From assembly GCA_900708905.1 (NCBI GenBank), contig CAADRB010000024.1, positions 1,150,723-1,214,722 on the forward strand: 64,000 nt of DNA, written 5' to 3'. The DNA comes from Hymenolepis diminuta (taxonomy: Eukaryota > Platyhelminthes > Cestoda > Cyclophyllidea > Hymenolepididae). Below the pieces are notes generated by a model that was not told where the DNA came from, ran no database searches, and worked only from the letters and a program-made list of their open reading frames with translations. This document shows, piece after piece, positions 12,369 to 23,007 of this stretch; the stretch's first letter is position 1, and each line of letters starts with the position of its first letter. Position numbers and translations under genes: made by a program.

Positions 12369-12727
12369 TTACGGAGAGTTGCTTTCATGTTCTGGAGTCA
12401 TCAACATCTCCGTATTCACCCCGACGCATACCCCACTTCCGGAATCTGTCCACCTTGACTGCTGTTGCCTAGAAATGACAGATCTATTTCTTGATGTCTG
12501 CGTCTGAACATCGGTGCTAAACCACTGTTCCAATGTGTCCGCGTCACAGATTGTTTGGGTCTGAGTATGGGAGAAATTTTCCGCACTGGGCCAGTAACAA
12601 TTACCAGAACTGCTGGCATCAAAGTCGGCTAGGTCAAAGGTCGTTTCTACAGCGACAGAGTTGAGTGATTGTCCATCGTGTCGACGCATACTGCGCCATT
12701 CATTATTGTAGTTCGATGAACTGACTC
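12369..12727 (-). CDS. ATMIN: ATMIN-like terminal exon with clustered TQT motifs
   Basis: This 119-codon terminal exon ends ...EHESNSP and a TAA at 12369-12371. It contains NFSHTQTQTICDAD and FSTDVQTQTSRNR, 14 residues apart, plus acidic and tryptophan-containing segments between them. TQT is the core anchor motif recognised by LC8 (DYNLL). The exon is separated from exon 6 by a 6.2-kb intron, but the phase fits exactly (G + GA) and TQT content links it to exon 5. Confidence 0.75.
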
Positions 12728-15700
12728 CTAAAATTCGAAAAAGTAGTCTTTTGAATAGGATGATGTCTACTGCATGGCTCTCCGTCACCGACGGCCAAAC
12801 AGCCCACGTATAGATAGACCCAACTAAGTAACAATATTGAGGACACTTGTTTCAACTTGAATTATATTGGAAATGATCACGCTTTACTCAAGAAGAATCA
12901 AGCGGTAACTGATAGCGCCCTCTCTCATTTGAATGCTAAGGTTAAAAATTACAGATTGTTAATTAAGTACCGAGTTTGATAGGAGATCTTTAGGATACTG
13001 CGAATTTGACGTACAAGGATTGTAACATTTGAAATTTTGCTCGAATTGTAGGATTACAACAATCAGACGCAATTGATAACAAATAGACAAATACACAAGA
13101 TAAAAACGTCCAGGGTCTATTTAATCATATAAAAAATTATTTTAAATTGAACTTAATACATGCAGAATGCGTAAGGTAACTAAGGGCATTATATGTTTGT
13201 AATTTAAACTAACCTGATAATAGTAATGTGTTTTTTATATCAGATCTCATCCCAGATACTACTATAACTCATGAAATGAAAGGACACGCTGCGATAGTGT
13301 CTATAGAAACGAAATATATGAATTTAGAAATTGCAAGATTTCTAACAGCTTCCAGATCTTTCGTTTGCAAAGTTAGAAGGGAGCTGAATGGAAACAATGG
13401 AGATGAGGAGAGAAGAGAGGAGATTGAGAGAGGAAAAGAAGAGTATTGTCAACGCTCTGCTGACTAGCTCACAGCATATGAGTTTGTGAAGAGAGTGCAT
13501 GGCATGATGGACGAAAATCCTGGGAAGTCAATGCGCGACATCTTGCCAAAAATTTTAAAGTGTCTGAAGGAATAACAAAACATAAGGAGGAATGTTCTTC
13601 ATCAACACCTCGGATACAAATCTCATGCGTTCTTCTCAGGCGAGGTTGTCAGTTGATGTGGACAAAAAAAAAACTCGAGAATCATTTAATGCGTACAAAA
13701 TCACTCTTAAACAGATTGAAGCACACAGAAGAGCAGGAATGTCTGTTTTTTCTCCCACGAAAACAACTTCCACCAGGATGAAGAAATCAATCCAACAAAT
13801 GATAGGTGACTATGCGCGAGCGGACCCCGCCGAAGTTCCAATCTTTATGCATGCATATGAATTTCCCGCCAACAGTGATGCATTTCGGTGTTATGAAGGG
13901 CAGTAGAGAGCACATCATGAATCTTCAATTTTTTTCCACGGGACCTTAGAGTCAATGCAGATTTGGATGTCTCTGTGGAGACTCATCAAACCATTCTTCT
14001 TAAGCCGTCTTGAATAGACAGCGTAGCCAATGGAAGACCTTATGTTTTACAGGAAGATTCGGCTCCATCCCATAAAGCTCTCAAAATCCAGAATTATATG
14101 GATGGCCAGGAATTTTCATTATCAGATCACATTAAACTTATGGCAGCCTCTTGACTACTCACCAGACCTTAATCCTTTCGATTATTACGAGTGGGGAGGG
14201 GGAGGATGTGGTTGAGAAGGAAGTTATCAGGCATTCCCATAACATTAAATCCTCCTCTCTCACGGAAGCAGTAGTCCGAGCAATGGAGGACATCAATAAA
14301 GACCACCTGATTTGATCAAAGCTTACAGCCGCTTTCAAATTCTAATTGGGTCGGTGATAGAACCCGAAGGAAAATATATAGAATAAAACGTAGGTTAATG
14401 GATGCCATGTTTACTTATTTTATCACGAGAAATTGTAAGTTTCAACCATTAACAGTTTCTTCTTCTGTCTTTCTAAAAGTGCATAAGGTGTCCTCATATG
14501 CGCCTTAGGCACCCTTTAGTGTTGCATCTAAAGTAGTAAGGTATAATATGATTCATACAAACCCAAAACCTAATAAATCAAAACATGCTCAAGCAATCGA
14601 TGAAATACAAAAGAAAGCATAAATTTAAAGAGAATGAAATTGATCATGTGAGAAAACCATTAATTTTATTTCGAGCAGTATCCTATGACAGTAAAAGATT
14701 AATCCACAGCATTAAAAACAAAGCAATGTATTGAAAAAACTAGCTATAAAGATTTAAACAATTACATAACTAAGGAAAGTACTTTGTCAATTTTAAATAA
14801 GCCCATCTTATTTCGACTTAATTCGGATGGAGCATTTCCATTGTAAATTCCCTTCGAGTATTTGATTTCAGTTAAAATCAGAGATTCTAAAATGTGATTA
14901 AAAAATAACTCCCCACATCAAGCGATTATTTTACTAATCAGATGTTTTAGACAAAAAGAGCACGAAAAGAACATATATAACGTGAATTTGTATTTATTGG
15001 TTTAATAAGCCAATTAGAAATCCGTAACGTTACCATTGGTCAGACCCCAGAGAGATAGAGAGAAAACCGGGCGAGACAAGTCCAGTAACCAAATCAAACC
15101 AGATCTATCAATGTAATTCAAAATTTATTTTCTAAAATAGGATTTCGTTTGGTCAGATTTGAATTAGCTGGAGAAGACTGAAACAATCAATGTCCTAATA
15201 TGGTGGAATATGATTAGTCAGACAACGACCCGATCGATGAAAAACAATTGATTTCGTCATGCCATGACCTACCATTATCATGGCGTGGAATCAATATTGC
15301 CCTTTCTGCGCACAGCAACACATAGTCTTAATAATTCTTAACAGTGTTTACATCGATCTGAGAAGTTCCTTTGAAATTATCCAACACTCGAACAATTGGT
15401 TTCCGAACTTTATACTGTTCCAATGAACGGGAGAACTTTTAAGAGAATTATCTTTCAATAGTCCCGTATTCTATCAGATGGTACAATAATCAAATCAGTT
15501 AAAGCAGATCTCAATTTTTTCCAACAACGAAGGGTTAACATTATCGAGGCATAATAAATTGGAAAATACGAATATAATGTATATTAGCATATTTCACACA
15601 CTTCGAAAGACCAAAAATCGCTTTATTTAAAAGTTCTATACATATAAAATTTAATTATCCTAAGTTCAAAAAAACATTGAATGCGGGTCATAAACAAATC

Positions 15701-18700
15701 GTGCAACTTTCTAACCAGAAGCATAGTAGTAGAGAAATTCACAACTTGGGTTGTGAAAATCGACAGTAAAGTTAACTTGAAATAGAGAAATCACAAATTA
15801 AAAAGTTCAAATTTTGTGAGTGCAAGTCCCCTTAAGGAAGAAAGAGTGCAAAAAATATCAGAAGGGAATTAAAAGTGAACTACGACTATTTTCAAACGAA
15901 TGAATAACATTGCAAATAAACAAAGGTGTTTAGGAATTTGAGGAAGTTTTCGCGCAAAAATTGCATCCCGTATAAATCAGATGACAAATTCTAAACATTA
16001 CTAAGCCAACCGTACCTCCATTATATTATGTAAATGCAATCGTCCAAAAGTGATGATACGTATACGAGGTTGAAAGGATGTGAAATATGAAGTCTCAACG
16101 GCCAAAATTTCCATTTGCAATGCTTTGATAAGAAATTTTTCAACCACAGCTTTTACAAAAATTGAGAACAAGAACAGCCTACGGGCACGCAGCTCTCCCA
16201 AGCTGCAGCTAACTCATCAAAATTCAAGGTGTAGATTGTGTTCAAGATATCAAAAAAAGGTGATGATAGATAAATGTGTTTCTAGCACTTTTGCCAAGCA
16301 AAACAAATTCCATTAGCAAAATCGAAATTCACATTTAAAACTAGAAAAACAAAATCCTAGTTTAAATCCCATAGAAAAGATCGGAATGGCAAAGTTAGCT
16401 CGAGTGGAACTCAATACTTATCCTACATTCAGAACGTTATAACTGCGCACTAGCACAAAAGAATGAAAAAAAATTAGCACAACGGGTTTTAATTTTAAGA
16501 TCTTCCAATTTTGTAAAAATTATATTATAATCTTTTTAAAATTACGACTACCTCGGCTTTGCTATACTAAGATCGTATAAGACCATTTTGCTCCCTCAAC
16601 ATTTTAAAAAAACGATGAATTAGTGACAAGATCGGCCTTCAAAATTAAACACTCGGTTAATAGGAACTGGATATCGTGGACAAGAATTTGGAAAACAGAT
16701 CATGAAATTTGGAACGTGAACTACTTATAAAAGCAATTGTTCTACGACACGAATCCAAAAATCTATCACAATAAGATTCTTGATATTTGACTTCGCCCTC
16801 AAGATCTTCTTCATCTTTTTCCCTTATTTACTGAACTGACTGTTAACTGATTTCAGTTGCTTTCCCTCAATGGATACTATTCAATTTCTACCTTTCTGTG
16901 GGTGGTAATATAACCTGAAATAAGAACAAGAACGCGATTTTAATGAGTACGCATAGTCTTAGTGATCAAAATGACCCACGGCGATTTAAGCTTATTAACT
17001 CTGTGAGGAATTATAAGGGATACTATTGGTATATTATTCTGCTATGAACCTAAACCGAATATTTTCAATGCGTCTGAGCGAAGTTCACACACCTCATCCC
17101 TTTGCATTGATTCCCGTGCATTGATTCACTGACTTGGTATTCCTGGGATTGCAATCTCGCCGCAGATGCAGTTATAGAATAACCATTTAGTGATTTAAAG
17201 TCTAATTTATTGCGGACTTAATCACACATTGCGCCCAGCTTGTCCACATATAGTAATATCAATTTCATTACACGTCTCATAAGATTAATGTGCTGATCCA
17301 TACACTTCATTGTCACATTTCAGCACATAAAATTCCACTAGAGCATTACGTTGTGTTAACATTCATCAAATTACGTGTGAAATTACATTTCTATGTTCGT
17401 TGTTGAATAATCTAAGGGCACATTCACATTATTGGCCATAGTGATTTCATTTTATTCTCTACGTAGAAATGCATGACGTGCATAAATGTCTGTGCCTTCC
17501 TGTGTATGTGAAGTGCCAACATTAAATCCCTGCGTGTACCTTTATACCTTCTTTCCGACAGTACTGTTAGTTACTGCCCGCGTTGTCTTATTCAATACAT
17601 CCTTCATGTTATTCATCTCCCTGGAATTGTATTCCATTGCTTGGGTGCAGTGTTAATTCCAATACTTCTACTAGTGAAGTTGTTAGCCCGTAAAATTTAA
17701 AATGCTACATTTGAGGTCACGATTCAATCTCTGAAATACTTCAAAATACACGAATAAGAGAATTTACTTCCTTAATAATGGAACTACCATTTGCGCTGTA
17801 GATATTCTACCTTCTTTCTTTTGGATCTGAACTACCGTAGCCCAAGTATAACTACAAATTAGAGAGCGCCTAAAAAAATATAAGTGCTGACGTAGATTTG
17901 TGTTATCAGCATACATACTCAGACTAAGAAATTATGAAATTCAGAACGACGAGAACTCAAAGATGGGGTCACCAATCTATCCAGAAACTAGAGCGTGTGT
18001 GTAGAATATGGTCGAAAATAACCAGAAAAGAGAGTGATGGTGAGTTGCATATAATTTGCATACAATTGCGTAGGCCATTCAGTATACAAAATGACATCTA
18101 AGCACTTATTTACAAGCATCCTGTTAACGAGCTTGAATGCTACTTCCATCTTCTCCAAATCTGAGCTTTACTTCCGAAGGATATACTTCCCACAAGTGCT
18201 TCAAAGGTTCTACCGGATGGGAAATTTTTTGAACAGTTGTTTTAACCAGCAGATGTCTATCAACACAGAGCGATTAGAAATGACTGATTGGCAATAAGAT
18301 CTCCGAGATAGTGTCCACAGATGGTCCCGCTGTGTGTTTGCGTGTTTGCACATAGATACCTAAACAAGTGTCTATCATCACGCCGAGACTCCGACGACGA
18401 GACATGACTGACATCTAACAAAGAAATGTTTTGTATATAAGTCTAATTTACTAATTAATATATTGGGGTGACTTGCTGCCACCTCCGAATTGATCTGGCA
18501 ACATGAGTGATTTCATTTATTCCATCTATTAGACCGATGTGACCCTATCTACATAACATTATTACAAAATTGCATACGAATATGTTTGAACTCCGTTAAC
18601 TACTTCAGCTATTCATTATTCCAAAACATAAAAACACTTTTATCTAACTGAACTGACATCAGAATCCCAAAATAAACTCCCAAATATAGCATTCTCTTAG

Positions 18701-21700
18701 TTTAATTGGAATTTACTAAACACTATAAAATGAAAATTTATCACCATAGCAGATAACAACTCCCAACCCAACAAAACGGTTTTTAACTGTCCTCTTATTT
18801 CCGAGTCAAATAAGAACATATCGCAAAAGTTGTCCTAGTTCAAAAATAACGACAGACTTTAATACATTGACGAATTTAGAGAACTTACCACCGTATTCAC
18901 TATAGCAACTAGTCGAATTGCCATTTCCAGAATGAAGATAGAGTGCAGAATTTGCATCAGTTGCAGCGGCGACGTTTGTAGTCGGAATCACGGGTGTCTG
19001 CTGGAAGGCATGTTGCTGAAGATGATGAGGATGTCCACCATGATAGGTGGTCATTGTGCCATTGGAGTTCACCTCCGGGTACTGCAGTTCAATGGAATGG
19101 CCGGGAGACATATAGGTACTTGTATGGGATATATCTGGAAGAACTGCGAAAAGGGATAAAAAGAGAGAAATTAATTATGAAATAGATTCTGTTTTGCTGA
19201 TTATTCTGCCTTTTGGACGTTTAGAGTATCTAGCTCTAATGATTGCTTTAAAATTCTCTACAAATCTTACCATTTCCGACTGTTAACTGTTAAATTTAAA
19301 AAAGGATTAATTCGTATGCAGGAAGAATTAAAATAACAACTACCTGTTAATTATTCATAAAATTTACATTTTTATTAAAATACGGTAAATTACATGGTCG
19401 CTGTCTGGCAGAATTTTGAGTAAATAACTGGAATTTGCTTAATTTCGTGTTATTATTGAAATCGAGGGATTTGTGACAATTTTAAAGGCTAATAAGGCCC
19501 TAACATGCTTACATGATTAGTTTCATTCACAAAAATGCCATAAAAAGCCAAGTACTTTAAATCTTTCATTTCCGTCCTAAATGGTCCACTCTTTTTCCCT
19601 TCAGCTAATCCCATTTTCACCAACTCCTCATTACTCTGAGCCCATCAACTTCTTCGTTTGATTAGCATTTCTATATCTACTCTGTCCATATCCTTAGATC
19701 AACTCTCTAAAGGATGTTGCTAGAGGGGAAGCCTAAGGTGTGTAAAGTAGACGTTATCTTATCTCCAAGGCAGTTTATTTATTTAACTTTTAATAATATT
19801 TTTGAGAATCAGTGCACCAGATTGACAGATAGCAATAGGAAATTTGCATAAATGAATGAAATCACCAATAAGATATTATTTGAAAACAGAATAAGAAAAT
19901 AAATGGGGTAAGTTAGCAAAACTGTGTGAAATAGGAAGTGAAACATTTAGCAGTGCAAAGGCTTCACTTGGTGTTGAAAAAGTATTAATTTGGCTACGAG
20001 AACTTCTTTTGCATTTCAATGGTTTTGAATCACATGTGTTGCCATCAGAAGAAAAACGTTTTGAAATGGCATGGCTAACCATTAAATTAAATCAGCTAAT
20101 CAAATTCCGGATATCGTGGAAGTTAATTCACCCAAGAAGTCAGAGGACAAATTCAAAAATTCAAAACTGATAACATTTGATCAAGAAGCAATGAACTATG
20201 CTCCTTAAGTAGAAAATGTAAAACTTAAACTCAAAGAACCAAATAAGGTAAAATGCTTTAGTATTCTAACTTTACTCTCAGCTTCGACTCGATCTGTCCC
20301 CATTTGTCCCAATAATTAGAAATTGTAATAGATTATATTTTTAAATATAAACTCACAAGTGGAGGATTGAGGTGAATTTCCAACAGACATCTGAGGTGGT
20401 GATGTCACAGTAAAGGAATCCCTGGTCATTTGTACTTGATGTTGTTGGTTGTTATAGTAACAGAAGTTTGTCTGTTGAGCCACCGGTATGGGGAAAGGTG
20501 GACAGACATAGTCTGGTGGAACATTAACCTCTGTCTGAGTGTGAGCATGTGAGAGACGCATTGTTGCAGTACCGACGTCCACAAGGGGAACAAATCCCTG
20601 TTCTTCCCCCGTTACCACATTCACACTTTCTGGTTGAGCGTACTCAGCGGACTGAGTAGTCTGAAATAAATAAGAGCAGATAAGTAAAACAGATAATAAC
20701 CATGTACCGATGAGTTCGAAGACTAGCAAAACCAATTCATTAATACCGACCAACTTTCATTCTGTTCTGTACTATTATCCCTTCCTGCCTCCTGTCTTGC
20801 AATTGAGAAGGGTTGTAATTACGCCTCTACAAAATAGTCCCTCTAACTATATACCAGTAACGAAATACTTTTAAACTACCATGTGAGGTCAACTTACATC
20901 TAGCGCATACTGCAGATTATTGAACTGGATGGAGGGTTGAACGGGCGCGCCCATGTTGGTATAACTCCCGGAACCAGTTGATACCAGAGGAGGTAGAACA
21001 GTGAGATTTGAGCCCAGCTGAGAGATGACTTCTCCAATTAAAGAGGCAGCCGCATTTGTGTAGGAGGCGGAACTGTTCTGGTTTTGTTCAGTAGCAGAAG
21101 TAGCACTAGATGAAACCCCCAAGGGGAGAATTAGAAGGGGAAGGATAGCGACTCTAGTAGGAAAGTTTGAAGATATGTTGAGGATATCTGAGGAAGATGA
21201 GGTAGATGGTACAGGAACTTGCGGAGATCCTATCTCGACACTGAGAGGGGTATTTTGTTGTGGCGAATTTCTCAACTCAGAAGATCTAGAAGTAGACAAC
21301 AAGATTCAAAATAATCAAATGACTTTTAATAGATAGACTATAAACGGTGAACGAATCTTAAAGCTTAAGTAGGAACTTGGAATAATGAATAAGGATATAT
21401 GCATCTTAACAAAACAAAGGTTCGTACAATTCCCAGGGGGTACTAAGAAATGAAAATTCCAAGGAATGAACTGATAATGTCAACATCAAAAGCCGGATTT
21501 AACGACAATTAAATTCACTTAGTTCATATTGTAAAATCATAAAAAGTGATAAAATACTCCGAGACGAAAGCGCTAATTAAGATTTAAACATCAATGCAAA
21601 TGAAGTCATCAATTAGATGGACGAATAGGAGTCAATTTACAATAAAAACATAAATATGAAATTCGCTATGATAGGGACGAAAAATGTATACAATTTAAAA

Positions 21701-22436
21701 AGTTTTATCACATAACCATGCTATAAGAGTACCTAATCTAAGATTAAGCTTGAAACAAAAGAAGTACTCACTGAGTAACAAAACCTAACAGAGTAGAAGA
21801 AATAGTACGAAGACCCACCGAGTTCTAACATCATGCCCAGAGCGTCGAGCGTGTTGATAGAGAAACTTCTTGGCTTTATACTTCCGTCCACAAATTGGAC
21901 ATTCAAAATTAGTTCCACAAGTTTTGGAATGGTAAGTTTGAGCACTAGGTGTTGAAAATCGCTGAGAACATATTGCGCATTGGAATGTCTTCTTCATATG
22001 AACCAGCTGATAATGCTGGAAAGAAGAAAGTTAATTACAAAGAAATAATTAAGTGATTAAAAAGTTAGGAAAACTATAATTACCTGCTTCAAATGCCAGA
22101 ATTTTGAGAAACCAGTTCCGGAAGCTTTGGTATATTTGCAATTAGGCACAGGACAATGAAAGACATCCGATATATCAGTTTTCTTGCGCAAAAGAAAAGC
22201 AACGTCTTTGACATCCTATTAACAGATAAGTAAGTAAAATAGAAATGTACATTAACGAGACCGTGAGTTTTAATATAGTGGGCTCGAAGATTGGATTGTG
22301 TTTTAACTTGAAGACCACAAATATCACAGTTGTAGAATGCGGATGGGAGAGTTTGGAGTTCTTCCAATGGTGGAGTGATATGACGGACTTTTGGACTTTC
22401 TACAGTTGTAGAAACTGTAGTATCGACTCGTGACAT
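12369..22436 (-). CDS. ATMIN: ATMIN/ASCIZ-like zinc-finger protein with TQT (LC8-binding) motifs
   Basis: Seven exons join in phase: 22251-22436, 22084-22215, 21819-22015, 20898-21285, 20357-20660, 18889-19143 and 12369-12727. They give 606 residues. Four zinc-finger units occupy residues 37-167: one C2H2 (YNCDICG...), one with the C-x4-C spacing (FHCPVPNC, then HLKQHYQLVH), one ending in TC (FQCAICSQRF) and one ending in H (FECPICGRKYK, then ARRSGH). This order, and ...KQH...H followed by two fingers, matches human ATMIN/ASCIZ. ATMIN/ASCIZ activates transcription of the LC8 dynein light chain gene and binds LC8 through TQT motifs. TQT motifs occur at 342-344, 542-546 (TQTQT) and 561-565 (QTQT). 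The middle is Ser/Gln/Asn-rich. The start ATG follows an acceptor-like TATAG by 14 nt. The exon 1 donor (GTACAT) is weak; GTTAAT nine bases earlier is an in-phase alternative. Confidence 0.8.
13276..14386 (+). mobile_element. Decayed Tc1/mariner-superfamily transposase in the ATMIN-like last intron
   Basis: Collinear pieces of a Tc1/mariner transposase lie antisense to the host gene. An N-terminal helix-turn-helix region holds ARFLTASRSFVCKVRREL. Next come YEFVKRVHGMMDENPGKSMR, LLNRLKHTEEQECLF, DSAPSHKALK (the second catalytic Asp region) and YSPDLNPFDYYEWG. The C-terminal tail AYSRFQILIGSVIEPEGKY ends with a TAA at 14384-14386. Stops (for example near 13465) and several frameshifts break it, and the first catalytic region (usually ...DEKNF) is destroyed. 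No clear terminal inverted repeats could be matched at the two ends. The left border is approximate. Confidence 0.75.
14387..18888. other. Remainder of ATMIN-like intron 6, repeats only
   Basis: A/T-rich intronic sequence with no exon-like frame. It holds one copy of the dispersed GATATCGTGGA repeat (about 16640-16745). No structural RNA gene was recognised. The other part of this intron (12728-13275) is likewise without a gene. Confidence 0.45.
16640..16745 (+). repeat. Dispersed repeat copy 3
   Basis: GGATATCGTGGACAAGAATT is followed by ATTTGGAACGTGAACTACTT, linking the left (ATATCGTGGA) and right (TGTGAATTATA) signatures of copies 1 and 2. It lies in ATMIN-like intron 6. Confidence 0.4.
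19144..20356. other. ATMIN-like intron 5, contains a dispersed-repeat copy
   Basis: A 1.2-kb intron. Near its upstream end (20095-20215) is a copy of the dispersed repeat with GGATATCGTGGA and, about 80 nt on, a ...CTATGCTCCTTAAG stretch. No exon-like frame was seen elsewhere. Confidence 0.4.
20095..20215 (+). repeat. Dispersed repeat copy 4
   Basis: CCGGATATCGTGGA at the left, and GAACTATGCTCCTTAAG near the right end at about 20190-20206. Both signatures are in the same order and orientation as in copy 3. It lies in ATMIN-like intron 5. Confidence 0.4.
21819..22436 (-). CDS. ATMIN: ATMIN-like exons 1-3: zinc-finger block
   Basis: Three exons, separated by introns of only 35 and 68 nt, encode the zinc-finger block. 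Exon 1 has CDICG with H53 and H58. Exon 2 has CPVPNC. Exon 3 supplies the closing histidines of finger two and fingers three and four (CAIC, CPIC). The last finger ends RRSGHDVRTR, close to the RTGHE ending of the vertebrate protein's finger block. Finger three ends with a cysteine (C-C-H-C), as in human ATMIN. Confidence 0.8.
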
Positions 22437-23007
22437 AATTAGGTCACTACTATAGAAAGATCAAATATTTAGCGATCACATAAGGTCAGACAAATTTTTA
22501 GCAGTTAAATATGAATTTTATAAGAGATATAGCCATAAATTTGCCGGCATCAAAGGAAATGTGTTTAAAAGGGAAAAAGTAAATATGAGAAATGCAAATT
22601 CGAAATAATATAATTTGAGTTAAGGCTAATGCAGTCAATCTCACTGTTCAATGTCATGAGTCGTCCTTGGATAGCATACATAAATCTTACGAGAAGTGTA
22701 TGTAATTTAGGCGACATCTATTGGCTACTAATACGTTTCAAATAATAATATTTAGAAGAATTTTTTTCTATTAGATTTTATTTGTTTATTTATTAACAAA
22801 TATTTAACTGACATAATATTCTTGAACCAATATCCGGTCTAGGTAAATGTGCTTGATGTCTTCTGCTCATTTGCGTTTACTCATGTGTTAGCGTAATTTA
22901 CGTGAGATTTGTTTTTTTATTCTTATGTATATTCCTTTATCTATGTCCACATTTCTAAATGTTAAATAATTTTTACTATCTGCTACAAATTTATTTCAGG
23001 CCTAGAG
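22437..23007. promoter_or_regulatory. Head-to-head intergenic region between ATMIN-like and glomulin-like genes
   Basis: Only 571 bp separate the two divergent start codons, so both promoters must lie here or be shared. No TATA box or named factor site could be assigned. An acceptor-like TATAG lies 14 nt before the ATMIN-like ATG, and TTATTTCAG lies 8 nt before the glomulin-like ATG. The 5' ends may therefore be formed by splicing of a 5' UTR intron or by spliced-leader addition. Confidence 0.55.
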
